Shown: in pieces, positions 50,082-60,034 of the stretch
How positions within the stretch are numbered: position 1 is the first letter of the stretch
Layout of the letters: each line of letters begins with the position of its first letter
From: Niabella aurantiaca DSM 17617
Lineage (GTDB): Bacteria; Bacteroidota; Bacteroidia; Chitinophagales; Chitinophagaceae
Length of the DNA: 64,000 nucleotides
Assembly (NCBI RefSeq): GCF_000374125.1
Contig: NZ_KB893647.1
Location: forward strand, 227,922-291,921
Reading direction: 5' to 3'
The notes under the pieces: generated by a model
The model's input: the letters and a program-made list of their open reading frames with translations, nothing else
Database searches by the model: none
What the model was told of the DNA's origin: nothing
Translations under genes and position numbers: made by a program

Positions 50082-50492
50082 CTATTTATTGGGGTCAAAG
50101 AGGTATTTGAAATCTACCAGCCAGGCGCCGTCCTTTTTTACTACTCTGAGGGTATCCTTATTGTCTTTATAGTAAGAGTTGGAGTAAACGATAATGCTTA
50201 CGGAGTCATTCAGCAGTTTGCGTTCATGAATGTTGATGGAAGCATCCCAAAGGCCCTGCTTTTCATCGGGGCTACGGGGCATGCGGGCCACTGCATCGAG
50301 GCGCTCATCATTTGCCGAATCGTGGAGCATATAGTTTGCAGCACTTTTAAAATTTCCTCTAAGGGCTGCCTGTATGAACCCCCGTGCCGCATCTATATCA
50401 GAATCGCCCGGCTCATCCTTATCCGCCTTGTCGGGCAAACAGGCCGGCAATAAAAAAAGCAGGAATAAAAAGTAAAAATGCATTCTTTTCAT
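50082..50492 (-). CDS. DUF4878-like lipoprotein
   Basis: 136 aa. Signal sequence with lipobox (FLLPAC, Cys18). The mature part has the pattern of the DUF4878 / NTF2-like fold: IDAARGFIQAALRGNFKSAA at the start and DTLRVVKKDGAWLVDFKYLF at the end. It lies 35 bases after another lipoprotein with the same domain, so the two probably come from one transcript. Role unknown. Confidence 0.75.
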   Translation of the reverse strand: MKRMHFYFLFLLFLLPACLPDKADKDEPGDSDIDAARGFIQAALRGNFKSAANYMLHDSANDERLDAVARMPRSPDEKQGLWDASINIHERKLLNDSVSIIVYSNSYYKDNKDTLRVVKKDGAWLVDFKYLFDPNK

Positions 50493-50527
50493 TCCTGCAA
50501 GATAAACAACTTTATGCTCTCCCCGGC

Positions 50528-51187
50528 TTATTTTGCCTTTTCAAGACTTTTTTTAAGAGCTTCCACCTTCTCCGGGTCAATATGTTTCAGGATGCTGTCT
50601 GCTGTTTTCTGTGCCTGCTCGCTGTTCATCATTTCCTGTAGCTCTTTCATCTTTTTGGGATCAACGTTCTTGAGTAGGCTGTCGGTCATCTTTTGTGCCT
50701 GCTCCATTTGTTCGGGGGAAATATTGGGGTGTTCGAGGCTTTCCATTCCGCCGGGTTCCTTCATTTTATCCATTCCCATTTTCATCAGTGCCGCCATCGA
50801 AAAATCTACCTTCCATTGGCCGTCTTCTTTGACCAGGGAGATCTCGGATGATTCCTGTTTTTTGCTTTTACTGGAAACCGTAATATAGGCGGTGTCGCCA
50901 GAGATACGGGTTGCACCAAATTCAGCATCCCGGAACTCTTTTGCAGGATCATTCTGAGCGTTAGCGGTGTCCATCTTCTGAGCCATGTCCATTCCTTTCT
51001 TTATCATGTCCAGTGTGGATTTGCTGTCTTTCGTAGCCAGCTTGGCTGCGCCGTCGATATCTTTTTGGGCAAGCAGTTTAAAAAAGCTGATGAGTACTGT
51101 TTTAGGATCATTGCCGGATTGACAACTCATAAGACCTGCTACCAGCAGGAGGGCAACTGGGAGCAGCCGGGTTATTTTCTTTATCAT
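50528..51187 (-). CDS. DUF4878-like lipoprotein with duplicated helical tail
   Basis: 219 aa. Lipobox LMSC gives Cys22. The first half is the DUF4878-like domain (TVLISFFKLLAQKDIDGAAK to ISLVKEDGQWKVDFSMAAL). The second half carries two similar helical blocks: ADS/TDS-LLKNVDPKKMKELQEMM and ADSILKHIDPEKVEALKKSL. Its downstream neighbour shares the domain. Probably periplasm-facing, role unknown. Confidence 0.78.
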   Translation of the reverse strand: MIKKITRLLPVALLLVAGLMSCQSGNDPKTVLISFFKLLAQKDIDGAAKLATKDSKSTLDMIKKGMDMAQKMDTANAQNDPAKEFRDAEFGATRISGDTAYITVSSKSKKQESSEISLVKEDGQWKVDFSMAALMKMGMDKMKEPGGMESLEHPNISPEQMEQAQKMTDSLLKNVDPKKMKELQEMMNSEQAQKTADSILKHIDPEKVEALKKSLEKAK

Positions 51188-51324
51188 GTAAAAGGGTTTT
51201 AGGGTACAAATGTACGTACTTACAGACGCCCGTGCCCCGGGCTCGCTAATATGAGGTATTTTTTTTCAGAGGCTTCCGGCCCGTTTGGAAAGCAGAGGCA
51301 GCAGGGGTGCGTCCGGGATGCTCC

Positions 51325-52020
51325 TCAGCGGTACACGATCTTTTTTACAGGAGTGGCGTATGGGTTCAGGAACAGGTCATCAATGGAAATGTAGACGGGT
51401 TCCGGCTGCTGCCGGATGATTGGCGAAAGGCGGCCGTGCATGCTCCGGTTCATGCTTTTAAACACAAATTCGGAGCAATACATCCGGCTATCGGTATCAA
51501 AATTGAAGAAGAGATCAAAAGGAAGCCTGCTCTTATAATGTTCCTGCACAATAACGGTTAACCGTTCCTGTTCCCTGCCGGTAAGCGGATAGCGGTAAAC
51601 CGCTATTTTGTCGTTTTCGCCGGGAACGGCAAAGCTGTCGAGGGGCTCCTTCTTTAATGATTGCGGAGGATTATAGCTGCCGCCGATGGCATGGTACACC
51701 CATACGGTATCTCCTTCAATGGCAATGATGCCGCAATGGGAAAAGGAGGTGTCCCTGCGGTTAAACCTGCGGGTGGCGAGGCTCACCGCATCTGTGCCGT
51801 TCCTGAAAACCAGATCGCCGGATTTTAAAAGCGGCTTAAGGCTGTCCAGCTGCCGGAATACCCTTGCGGCCAAAAGGGTCCGGGCGGGATCCGGCCGGCA
51901 GCTGATCAGGCACAGGAAAAGAAAAAGGGGGCCCCAAGGCCACCCTTTAAAGGTAAAATGGAATATTCTACCTTTACGATCTTGTATGCTCTTTTGGAAA
52001 GCGCTGCTCCAGTTCTTCAT
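51325..52020 (-). CDS. YiiX/YebB-like NlpC/P60-type cysteine hydrolase, lipoprotein
   Basis: 231 aa. A permuted papain fold: GDLVFRNG (68-75), catalytic His95 in SFSHCGII, and catalytic Cys182 in RMYCSEFV, the order typical of YiiX/YaeF proteins. A hydrophobic stretch ending LISC (Cys41) looks like a lipobox, though the leader is long. The start overlaps the 3' end of phoH by 47 bases, and no later ATG/GTG start keeps the lipobox. Probably cleaves amide or ester bonds in the envelope. Confidence 0.82.
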   Translation of the reverse strand: MKNWSSAFQKSIQDRKGRIFHFTFKGWPWGPLFLFLCLISCRPDPARTLLAARVFRQLDSLKPLLKSGDLVFRNGTDAVSLATRRFNRRDTSFSHCGIIAIEGDTVWVYHAIGGSYNPPQSLKKEPLDSFAVPGENDKIAVYRYPLTGREQERLTVIVQEHYKSRLPFDLFFNFDTDSRMYCSEFVFKSMNRSMHGRLSPIIRQQPEPVYISIDDLFLNPYATPVKKIVYR

Positions 52021-52966
52021 GTTCCTTATGATACGCTTTGATGATGGCTTTTACCAGGCGGTGGCGTACCACGTCTTCCTCGTCCAGCTCAATATGGCTG
52101 ATGCCGGGAATGTTCCGTAAGATCCGTACTGCGGTTTGCAGGCCGCTTTTCTGGTTACGGGGCAGGTCTACCTGCGTCATGTCTCCGGTAATGATGGCCT
52201 TGGCATTTGCCCCGATACGGGTTAAGAACATCTTTAACTGCAGGTCCGTGGCGTTCTGCGCTTCATCCAGGATGATGAAGGCATTGTCCAGCGTACGTCC
52301 GCGCATATAGGCCAGCGGGGCGATCTCGATCGTGCGCGTGGTCATATAGTAGCCCAGTTTATCCGCGGGGATCATGTCGTCCAGCGCGTCATAAAGGGGC
52401 CGCAGGTAGGGATCGATCTTTTCTTTCAGGTCGCCGGGTAAAAAACCAAGACTTTCCCCTGCCTCCACTGCGGGCCTTGTTAAAATGATCTTTTTTACCT
52501 GCTTGTTCTTCAGGGCCCTTACTGCCAGGGCTACTGCGGTGTAGGTTTTACCGGTACCTGCCGGTCCTATGGCAAAAAGGATGTCGTTCTTTTCTGCTTC
52601 CTGCACCAGTTTTTTCTGATTGGCGGTACGCGCGCGCACCGACTTGCCGTTGGGCCCGAATACCAGCACTTCGTTGGGATTGCGTTCCTGAAAATGATCG
52701 ATCGTTTCCATGTCGTCGCCGCCCAGGATCTGGTCAAAATAGTTTTCGCTCAGGTGCCCGTTGCGCTCAATGTATGACACGATCAGGTTGATCTTTTCTT
52801 TTGCCTCTGCGATCTGTTCAGGAGCGCCGCTCAGTTTTAGCTGGGTGCCGCGGGAGAGTATTTTAAGGAGCGGGAATTTTTTTTTCAGGATATCCAGTTT
52901 GCCATTGTTAACCCCAAAAAAATCAATGGGGTTCACGGTTTCCAGGTTAATGATTGCTTCTGTCAA
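51974..52966 (-). CDS. PhoH family ATPase
   Basis: 330 aa. N-terminal KH-like region (about 10-70), then the PhoH ATPase domain with Walker A GPAGTGKTYT (134-143), RPAVEAGESLGFLPGDLKEK, IILDEAQNAT (Walker B) and ITGDMTQVDLP. PhoH-like proteins are cytoplasmic ATPases connected with RNA metabolism and, in some bacteria, phosphate starvation. Its 3' end overlaps the hydrolase gene. Confidence 0.93.
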   Translation of the reverse strand: MTEAIINLETVNPIDFFGVNNGKLDILKKKFPLLKILSRGTQLKLSGAPEQIAEAKEKINLIVSYIERNGHLSENYFDQILGGDDMETIDHFQERNPNEVLVFGPNGKSVRARTANQKKLVQEAEKNDILFAIGPAGTGKTYTAVALAVRALKNKQVKKIILTRPAVEAGESLGFLPGDLKEKIDPYLRPLYDALDDMIPADKLGYYMTTRTIEIAPLAYMRGRTLDNAFIILDEAQNATDLQLKMFLTRIGANAKAIITGDMTQVDLPRNQKSGLQTAVRILRNIPGISHIELDEEDVVRHRLVKAIIKAYHKEHEELEQRFPKEHTRS

Positions 52967-53177
52967 TGTTTTCCTTGTTTTAGTTAAAAATCGTTCTTCT
53001 CAAATTTATATAACACAAAGTAAAATAATGAATTTATTTTATGCACAGGGTGTGTATTTTGTTAAAAAGTGGGGGAGCCTTCAGTAATCGGCCTTCAGCG
53101 GTCAGCCATTAACGGCCAGCTTATTGCTGATAGCTGAGATACCGATAAATAGTGTTATTTTGCCTCAAAAATCCTGT

Positions 53178-53825
53178 ATGGCAATTATAGCTCCTTCATT
53201 ACTGGCCGCAGATTTTCTTCATTTGCAACACGAGGTGGAGATGGTGAACCAAAGCGAGGCGGAGTGGTTGCACCTGGATGTGATGGATGGATCGTTTGTG
53301 CCCAACATCAGTTTTGGGCCAATGGTTATTGAGTTTGTAAAGAAAGTGACGACAAAGGTCTGTGATGTGCACCTGATGATCGAAGAGCCTTCCCGGTACT
53401 TCGGGCAATTTCAGAAAGCCGGTGCGGATCATATTAATATCCATATTGAAACCTGTCCGCGGCTGCACCAGGATATTCAACAGATAAAGGCAATGGGTTT
53501 AAAAGCAGGGGTGGCCCTTAACCCGCACAATCCCGCCCACCTGCTGAGCGATATTATTGCGGACGTGGATATTGTTTTGGTGATGAGTGTGAACCCGGGT
53601 TTTGGCGGCCAGCAGTTTATTCCCAATACCCTGAACAAAATAAAAGAAATTAAAAAACTCATTCAGGAAAAAGGGTCCCATGCGCTCATCAATATCGATG
53701 GCGGAGTCACCCTCGGCAATGCTGCAGAGATCATTGCTGCCGGCGCGGATGCTCTGGTGGCCGGAAGCACGGTCTTCAATGCGGCGGATCCGTTGAAGGC
53801 CATACACGAGCTGAAGAATGTATAA
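53178..53825 (+). CDS. rpe: Ribulose-phosphate 3-epimerase
   Basis: 215 aa from the ATG at 53178 (MAIIAPSLLAADF); an ATG 18 codons upstream falls in repeat-like DNA. TIM-barrel signatures are present: IAPSLLAADF, LHLDVMDGSFVPNISFGP, VCDVHLMIEEP, LVMSVNPGFGGQQFI, ALINIDGGV and ADALVAGSTVF, with the metal-binding His and Asp residues. It interconverts ribulose-5-phosphate and xylulose-5-phosphate, the latter a transketolase substrate. Confidence 0.96.
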   Translation: MAIIAPSLLAADFLHLQHEVEMVNQSEAEWLHLDVMDGSFVPNISFGPMVIEFVKKVTTKVCDVHLMIEEPSRYFGQFQKAGADHINIHIETCPRLHQDIQQIKAMGLKAGVALNPHNPAHLLSDIIADVDIVLVMSVNPGFGGQQFIPNTLNKIKEIKKLIQEKGSHALINIDGGVTLGNAAEIIAAGADALVAGSTVFNAADPLKAIHELKNV

Positions 53826-53871
53826 TAAATTATATCTTTATCTTTTTATTCAATTTTAAAACAGAACTCTT

Positions 53872-54579
53872 ATGGTTAGAAAAACCCTCTTTCTGCTGCT
53901 ATTGTCTGCTATAGCCGGCACTGCGATGGCGCAGGTGCAATTTGGAGTGCGCGCGGGCGCTAATTTTTCTAATGTTACAGCCAAAGATGCAGATGACAAT
54001 AAAATGTCTACAAGCCTGCTGCCGGGCTTTCATGTGGGCGTGACCGCCGATATGGCCATCGCCGATGAATTTTACCTGCAACCCGCCCTGTTGTTCAACA
54101 CCAAGGGATATCAGTACAAACAGTCGGAATCGTCGGTAACGGTGGCGTTAAACCAGCATCCTTACTACCTGGAATTACCTGTTAACTTTATTTATAAACC
54201 GGCATTGGGCAACGGTCATCTTCTGTTGGGAGCGGGGCCTTATATCGCCTATGGCGTAGGCGGCCGGTGGAAGCTGAAAGCCGAAAGCGGGAGCAGTTCG
54301 TTTGAACGGGACGGATCGCTTGAATTTAAGCGTGATTATTCGCTGGACAGCGCCGTGTTTGGAGGAAATATCGAAGACCTGCCTGAAAAGCTTCCTTATG
54401 GAAAACCATTCGACCTGGGTGCCAACCTGCTCGCCGGTTTCGAATTTGCTCAAAAAATTTCAATACAGCTCAATGGCCAGCTGGGGCTGTTGAATATCGC
54501 TCCCACCGTTGACGGCCAGGAAACAGGAGAGGTGATCAAGAATATGCAGTTTGGCCTTTCTGTAGGGTATAAATTTTAG
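53872..54579 (+). CDS. PorT-like outer-membrane beta-barrel protein
   Basis: 235 aa. Signal peptide ending AMAQ, then VQFGVRAGANFSNVTAKDAD, FYLQPALLFNTKGYQYKQ, YYLELPVNFIYKP and LLLGAGPYIAYGVGG, the repeating strand pattern of the PorT / outer-membrane protein beta-barrel family; it ends in FGLSVGYKF with the terminal aromatic. Probably an 8-stranded barrel of unknown role. A strong terminator follows. Confidence 0.85.
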   Translation: MVRKTLFLLLLSAIAGTAMAQVQFGVRAGANFSNVTAKDADDNKMSTSLLPGFHVGVTADMAIADEFYLQPALLFNTKGYQYKQSESSVTVALNQHPYYLELPVNFIYKPALGNGHLLLGAGPYIAYGVGGRWKLKAESGSSSFERDGSLEFKRDYSLDSAVFGGNIEDLPEKLPYGKPFDLGANLLAGFEFAQKISIQLNGQLGLLNIAPTVDGQETGEVIKNMQFGLSVGYKF

Positions 54580-54625
54580 CCTTTCTGTTTGCCGGTTCGG
54601 ATACCGCGTAACGGATCAAAGAAGG

Positions 54626-54668
54626 AACTGCAGGGGGAGTGTTTTTCACCCGCCCCTGTAGTTTTTTG
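54626..54668 (+). terminator. Rho-independent terminator of the barrel gene
   Basis: A stem of about ten pairs, ACTGCAGGGG (54627-54636) with CCCCTGTAGT (54653-54662), one G-T wobble, followed by a T-run (54662-54667). It lies about 47 bases after the stop codon. Confidence 0.8.
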
Positions 54669-54778
54669 TTATTGCCCGCCATTCCGGGCCATGGTGCGCA
54701 CGTCAACTCCCTGCTCATGTATTCCGTGAGCGGAAGGCAGCTTAACGCGCTTTTAATGTACAGTACCGGTTCAGGTTG

Positions 54779-57178
54779 TTAAACGCCGATGGCGATCTTC
54801 AGTACATCTTCCATCCTGCTTACATAATGGAATTTCAATCCTTTTATAAAGCCGGGCTCCACCTCCTCAACGTCTTTCTGGTTTTGCTGGCAAAGAATGA
54901 TTTCTTTAAGACCGGCACGCTTGGCAGCCAGTATCTTTTCTTTGATGCCGCCAACCGGCAATACCTGCCCGCGCAGGGTGATTTCACCGGTCATGGCCAG
55001 GTAGGGTTTTACCTTTTTGCCGGTCAGCGCGGATGCAATGGAAGACATCATTGTAACGCCCGCGCTGGGGCCGTCTTTGGGTGTGGCGCCTTCCGGTACG
55101 TGTATATGTATGTTCTTTTTCTGAAAAAGAGTGCTGTCAATATGGTATTGTCCCGCGTTTGATTTCAGGTAGGTGAGCGCCGTGGTGGCGCTTTCCTTCA
55201 TTACATTGCCGAGGTTGCCGGTAAGATGCAGCTCGCCCTTGCCATCGCTGAGACTGGATTCGATGAACAGGATGTCGCCTCCAACATAGGTCCAGGCAAG
55301 GCCTACGGCTACGCCGGGAAGGTTTACGGTCTTATACAGATCATTGGTGTACCGGGGTTTTCCCAGTATTTCCTGTACCGTATCGGTTGTCAACGGCGAT
55401 TTCAGTACTTCGTTCATGGCCACTTTTTTGGCCTGGTTGCGCATGATGCTGGCCAGCACCCGGTCCAGCTCCCGTACGCCGCTTTCGCGGGTATAATCGG
55501 CGATCAGCTGCGCCAGGACCTTATCCGGGAAGCGGATATTGTTTTTGGTCAGTCCGTGTAATTCTTTTTGTTTGGGAATGAGGTGCCGTTTGGCAATCTC
55601 GATCTTTTCCTCGATCGCATAGCCGCTCAGATCGATGATCTCCAGCCGGTCGCGCAGGGCCGGCTGAATGGTCTGGATATTATTGGCGGTTGCAATGAAC
55701 AGTACCTTGCTCAGGTCGTACTCCAGCTCCAGGTAATTATCGTAAAAGTTGTTGTTCTGCTCCGGGTCCAGCACTTCCAGCAAGGCGCTGCTGGGGTCGC
55801 CGCGGAAATCGTTCCCTACTTTATCAATTTCATCCAGCACGATCACAGGATTGCTGCTTTTTACCTTGCGGAGCGATTGAAGGATGCGCCCCGGCATGGC
55901 CCCGATATAGGTTTTCCGGTGTCCCCGGATCTCGCTTTCATCATGCAGTCCGCCCAGGCTTAAACGCACATATTTGCGGCCCAGCGCGCTGGCAATGCTT
56001 TTGCCCAGGGAAGTTTTGCCGATCCCCGGAGGGCCCAGAAAGCAAAGGATGGGGCTTTTCATATCGCCTTTTAATTTCAGAACCGCAAGGTATTCCAGGA
56101 TCCGTTCCTTGATCTTGGCCATGCCATAATGATCATGGTCCAGTGTTTTTTTTGCATTGCCAAGGTCGTAGCGGTCTTCGGTATATTCTTCCCAGGGAAG
56201 GTCCAGCATCAGGTCAACATGATTGTACACAACCGAGTAGTCCGGGGTGCTGGGGTGCATTCGTTCCAGCTTTTCGATCCCTTTTTTGAAGGCTTCTTTT
56301 GCCGTTTCGGGCCACTTTTTAGCCTCGGCCTTCTTCAGCATTTCTTTGATCTCCTGGCTGTTGGTATCGCCTCCCAGTTCTTCTTTAATGCTTTTCAGCT
56401 GCTGCTGTAAAAAGTATTCCCGCTGCTGTTTGTCGAGTTCTGTACGGGTCTTGTTGGTTACCTTATTCTTTAATTCTACAAACTGAAGCTCTTTCTGCAA
56501 TAGCTGCATCAGGCTGCCGGCGCGTTCCCGGATATCGTTCATTTCCAGCAATTGCTGTTTTTCCTCAACCGAGGTATTCAGATTGCTGCTTACAAAGTGG
56601 ATCAGGAAAGAAGGCTTTTCAATATTTTTCAGAATGATCGAAGCTTCGGAAGGAATATTGGGCGATTGCTGGATGATATTGGTGGCCAGGTCCTTGATGT
56701 TGGCGATATGCGCCTCAAAATCTGCGTCCACGGGTGTTTCGGTGTCCGGTATCCTTTTGATAACCGCCTTAAAATAAGGATCGTTGCTGCTTATCTGGTC
56801 GATAGAAAACTTATTCCGCCCCTGGATGATCACGGTAGTGCCTCCGTCCGGCATTTTGATCAGCTTGATGATCTTGGCAATGGTGCCCACCTGTTCCAGG
56901 TCTTCCGCTTCGGGGTTTTCCTGGTTGCTGTCTTTTTGGGCAACCACGCCGATAAATTTATTGCCTTTATATGCATCGTTTACTGCCAGGATGCTTTTAT
57001 CCCTCCCAACGGTAATGGGCAGCACCACTCCGGGAAATAAAACCGTATTTCTCAGCGGCAGGATGGCAATTTCATCGGGTATCTCATCCAGGTTTTCATC
57101 ACCTTCGTTCTCATTGAGTGGAATAATTGGCAGAAAATCCATCTCATCCTCGGGTCTAAATTTAATATCGAACTTCAT
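54779..57178 (-). CDS. lon: Lon protease (ATP-dependent)
   Basis: 799 aa from the ATG at 57178 ([14 protein letters not shown]), matching normal Lon length; the frame stays open upstream but the added residues look non-coding. N-terminal substrate domain ([20 protein letters not shown]), central AAA+ domain with Walker [11 protein letters not shown] (about 382-391), then the protease domain with Ser705 in [10 protein letters not shown] and Lys748 in GGIKEK. It degrades misfolded and regulatory proteins in the cytoplasm. Confidence 0.96.
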   Translation of the reverse strand: MKFDIKFRPEDEMDFLPIIPLNENEGDENLDEIPDEIAILPLRNTVLFPGVVLPITVGRDKSILAVNDAYKGNKFIGVVAQKDSNQENPEAEDLEQVGTIAKIIKLIKMPDGGTTVIIQGRNKFSIDQISSNDPYFKAVIKRIPDTETPVDADFEAHIANIKDLATNIIQQSPNIPSEASIILKNIEKPSFLIHFVSSNLNTSVEEKQQLLEMNDIRERAGSLMQLLQKELQFVELKNKVTNKTRTELDKQQREYFLQQQLKSIKEELGGDTNSQEIKEMLKKAEAKKWPETAKEAFKKGIEKLERMHPSTPDYSVVYNHVDLMLDLPWEEYTEDRYDLGNAKKTLDHDHYGMAKIKERILEYLAVLKLKGDMKSPILCFLGPPGIGKTSLGKSIASALGRKYVRLSLGGLHDESEIRGHRKTYIGAMPGRILQSLRKVKSSNPVIVLDEIDKVGNDFRGDPSSALLEVLDPEQNNNFYDNYLELEYDLSKVLFIATANNIQTIQPALRDRLEIIDLSGYAIEEKIEIAKRHLIPKQKELHGLTKNNIRFPDKVLAQLIADYTRESGVRELDRVLASIMRNQAKKVAMNEVLKSPLTTDTVQEILGKPRYTNDLYKTVNLPGVAVGLAWTYVGGDILFIESSLSDGKGELHLTGNLGNVMKESATTALTYLKSNAGQYHIDSTLFQKKNIHIHVPEGATPKDGPSAGVTMMSSIASALTGKKVKPYLAMTGEITLRGQVLPVGGIKEKILAAKRAGLKEIILCQQNQKDVEEVEPGFIKGLKFHYVSRMEDVLKIAIGV

Positions 57179-57443
57179 AATCTTTTTTAACAGGACAAAC
57201 TGGCATAGCCGCTCCGGATACGCCTGTTTTTTAAATAGGACTTTTAGGAGGTCAATTGTAATGCCACAAACAAAAATGCGGAAAGATTGACGGTTTTTAA
57301 TGTTTAAAAATGCTTCTGTCAGCGACCGGACAATATGCGGCGAGCCGGACCCCGGGCGGTTCAAAAAAAAATGGCCGCGAAAACCCTTCTTCCGCTGTTA
57401 TGCGTAAACCGTATTGAAAATTAGTTATTTATTATATATAGGG

Positions 57444-57462
57444 CACCGGCAATGACCCGGTG
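57444..57462 (-). terminator. Stem-loop downstream of a barrel gene
   Basis: CACCGG (57444-57449) and CCGGTG (57457-57462) form a 6-bp stem directly after the stop of the minus-strand barrel gene; an AT-rich stretch but no pure T-run follows. Weak candidate terminator. Confidence 0.4.
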
Positions 57463-58050
57463 TTATAACGCAAATCCTACTGCTACCTGCAATGCCTGGT
57501 TTTTCCATTTGTCCTGGGTGGTGATGTCGCTGACATTGCTCAGCCCGATCACATATCTTCCGGAAACCCGTAAGGCATTGAATTTCAGCTGCACGCCCCC
57601 AACCATGGAAAAGTCTCCTTTTTTAAAGGCTTCTTCCCCGTTTTGCAACAACGTTTTATTGGAGCTGGTCAAAACGCCGAACTGCGGTCCGGCTTCAATA
57701 TGCAGAGGACCGGCCAGCTGCACGTTCAGCAAAATGGGAATGGAAATATAGTTCAGCTTGGCCTTTGTCTGATCCTTATTGAAGTCAGGCAGTACATTTT
57801 TAAAGCTGGTATCGCGGGTGGAGCTGGCCTGGGAATAGATCAGCTCCGGATTGATGCTCACCTTCTGACCCACGCCAATTTCGGCAAAAAAGCCCACGAG
57901 GTAATTGTAGTTGAACTCTTCCTTGAAACTCTTGCCAGTGATCTTGGTGGCATTGATACCGGCTTTGGCGCCTATATGGAACTGGGCGTTCAGCGTACCG
58001 GTTACAAAAAGGAAGAAAACGAAAACGGCAGTAGTTTTTATTGCACGCAT
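57463..58050 (-). CDS. PorT-like outer-membrane beta-barrel protein
   Basis: 195 aa with signal peptide (ending TLNAQ), then FHIGAKAGINATKITGKSF, VGFFAEIGVGQKVSINPEL, LNYISIPILLNVQLAGPLHI, EAGPQFGVLTS and a late VGGVQLKFNALRVSGRYVIG. Typical PorT-family strand pattern and length. Related in fold to the barrel at 53.9 kb but not a close copy. Function unknown. Confidence 0.85.
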   Translation of the reverse strand: MRAIKTTAVFVFFLFVTGTLNAQFHIGAKAGINATKITGKSFKEEFNYNYLVGFFAEIGVGQKVSINPELIYSQASSTRDTSFKNVLPDFNKDQTKAKLNYISIPILLNVQLAGPLHIEAGPQFGVLTSSNKTLLQNGEEAFKKGDFSMVGGVQLKFNALRVSGRYVIGLSNVSDITTQDKWKNQALQVAVGFAL

Positions 58051-58122
58051 AAAGGAGTCAAATATTTAAGCAATAAAATTAGACAAAAAATACCAACGGT
58101 TGATCAACCCGGAGCAGGAATA

Positions 58123-59382
58123 TTATTGGAATTCAAAAACAGTGATCTCCGGAAGAATGCCTACCCGGCCCGGGTAGCCGATGAAACCAAATCCGCGGTT
58201 CACATAAAGCTTCTGGTTCCCCTTTTCATAAAGACCCGCCCATTGCCTGTAAACGTACTGCACCGGGCTCCACCGGAACCAGGGCAGCTCCACTCCAAAC
58301 TGCATGCCGTGGGTATGGCCGCTGAGCATAAGGTCCACATCCGGGTATTTGGTGTTGACCTCCGCATCCCAGTGCGAGGGGTCGTGGCTCAGCAGGATCT
58401 TAAACGGATATTGCGCGGCTCCCGCGGCAGCTTTTGCCATATCTCCGTAACTGTGGAACCGCGCTTTGCCGCTGATATTCTGTACGCCGATCAGTCCGAT
58501 CCGGCCCCCGTTCCTTTCCAGTGGAAGGTGCTCGTCCAGCAGCAGCCGCCAGCCCATTTGTGTGTGGATCGATTTCAGCCGTTCCAGGTTCGCCGCTCTT
58601 TCTGCTGCATCTTTCCAGTGGTGATAGTCGCCATAGTCGTGGTTTCCCAGGGTCGAAAATACACCCATAGGCGCTTTGAGGCGGGAAAAAATATCGATAT
58701 AATGTTCCATTTCCGAGGCGATATTGTTCACCAGATCGCCGGTAAATACGATCAGGTCCGGCTGCTCCTTCAGGATCATGTCGATCCCCCGGTTTACCGC
58801 TGCCTTGTTGTTAAAACTGCCGCTGTGGATATCGGAGATCTGTACCATCCGGAACCCCCTGAATCCTTGTGGCAGGTTCGGGTAGGTCAGGGCGATCTTT
58901 TTGATCTTATAATTGTACTTATTGCTCATCCCGAGCAGGAAGCTTGAAAAAATGGTGCCGCCCGCAGCAACCCCCAGCCAGGTAAGGAAGCCGGAACGGG
59001 AGATGGTTTCGGGATCGGCCCCGGAAACCTCACCTACTTCATTGTTGGCGGAGAAGAGCTTGCCGCCTACCCATTGCGCCAGCCGGCGGATATCGTCCAT
59101 AAGAAAGAAAACCGCTGCCAGTATTTTGCCGAGGAACAGCGCAAAAATGATGGTAAAGATAACGCTCCTGCGCAGCCGCCCACCCTCATGATCGGGCAGA
59201 TAGGGAATGAGCAACAGGGTACCCAGGGAAAGCAGGGTGACGCCCCAGTAGCTGACCGCAAACAGGGTCCGGTTCTTTTGCGAAGAATAGGCAAACAGGG
59301 AGGAACGGATGGCAATAAATATGTAGAGATCAATGAGCAGCATTACCAGCAACATCACCCACCAAAAAGAGGTATTCCGCAT
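58123..59382 (-). CDS. Membrane-anchored metallophosphoesterase
   Basis: 419 aa. About four N-terminal membrane helices (within residues 1-165), then a calcineurin-like phosphoesterase domain with all metal motifs: QISDIHSG, VFTGDLVNN, TLGNHDYGD, LLSHDP and LSGHTHGMQFG. Similar to YkuE/YaeI-type enzymes, some of which hydrolyse lipid phosphates at the membrane. Substrate here unknown. Confidence 0.9.
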   Translation of the reverse strand: MRNTSFWWVMLLVMLLIDLYIFIAIRSSLFAYSSQKNRTLFAVSYWGVTLLSLGTLLLIPYLPDHEGGRLRRSVIFTIIFALFLGKILAAVFFLMDDIRRLAQWVGGKLFSANNEVGEVSGADPETISRSGFLTWLGVAAGGTIFSSFLLGMSNKYNYKIKKIALTYPNLPQGFRGFRMVQISDIHSGSFNNKAAVNRGIDMILKEQPDLIVFTGDLVNNIASEMEHYIDIFSRLKAPMGVFSTLGNHDYGDYHHWKDAAERAANLERLKSIHTQMGWRLLLDEHLPLERNGGRIGLIGVQNISGKARFHSYGDMAKAAAGAAQYPFKILLSHDPSHWDAEVNTKYPDVDLMLSGHTHGMQFGVELPWFRWSPVQYVYRQWAGLYEKGNQKLYVNRGFGFIGYPGRVGILPEITVFEFQ

Positions 59383-60034
59383 AACAGGGAGATTTAATCA
59401 GCCAAAACTATGTAAAATTCGGCGGTCAGTGCTCAGTTTTCAGTAATCAGCGGTCCGCTATCAGCGATCAGTCAGTCTTGAGATTTGGGCCCCGGAATTC
59501 CGGGGGAGGCCTGAGATTTCCCGCCTGGTATGAAAACGGGTTCAACATGATCCCGGCGGCCCCGATACAGCTATCGGAGGTAAAGCTTCAAAGCTGGAAC
59601 AAACCGCCCGGCGCTTCAGTGGCTGCTGGCATCCTGCATCGGGAATCCAGCAGCCAAAACTTCAGGGGAGCCGGCCCCTGGTCACCAATGATTAAATGTT
59701 GGCGACTAAAAAACACGCACTGCTAACAGCTGATTGCTGATGACTGTAAGAACCCCGGTTCTGCCCGCAGGAGCCGGTTGCTAAAGGCTGAAAACGACGG
59801 GATATCCGGGAGCGCCGGATGGTGCTTCCGCTGAAAGCTAACGGCTGATCGCTGAAAGTTGCCTGATGCCTACGTCTGAACGCTCGATTCTCAATTCCAC
59901 CCCTGACAACCGGTTGCTGAAGGCCAGCCCGCTTTTCGCTTTTTTATCAGTTTTAAGAATAGCAAATACTTTACATTTGCTTAATTGAACTTTTTTAGTG
60001 TTTTTTTGCACCTGTTGAGACAGAATTAAGAAAT
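59383..60034. other. Long gene-free gap with many short repeat motifs, before parA
   Basis: 652 bases. At least four blocks of the CTGA/GCTGA type occur: CAGTAATCAGCGGTCCGCTA (59440-59459) and CAGCGATCAGTCAGTC just after; CTAACAGCTGATTGCTGATG (59722-59741); CTGAAAGCTAACGGCTGATC (59831-59850); and CCGGTTGCTGAAGGCCAGCC (59910-59929). Short ORFs here (82 and 67 codons) look accidental. The right end holds the candidate parA promoter. Confidence 0.6.
59951..59979 (+). promoter_or_regulatory. Candidate promoter of parA
   Basis: TACATTTG at 59972-59979 is a perfect Bacteroidota -7 box (TAnnTTTG). The -33 box is weak (TTTT at 59951-59954, 17 bases upstream). The predicted start of transcription is about 50 bases before the parA ATG. 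Confidence 0.45.

Noticed and set aside
57179..57364. N-terminal extension of lon by 62 codons
   Set aside because: The extra residues lack Lon similarity and the DNA has intergenic character; MKFDIKFRP at 57178 gives normal Lon length.
57643..58947. A 434-codon open frame on the plus strand
   Set aside because: It runs antisense across two well supported genes (barrel protein and metallophosphoesterase) and the gap between them; it is a shadow of their codon bias.
59478..59726. An 82-codon plus-strand ORF before parA
   Set aside because: It lies in repeat-rich DNA, has no domain or start context, and looks accidental.
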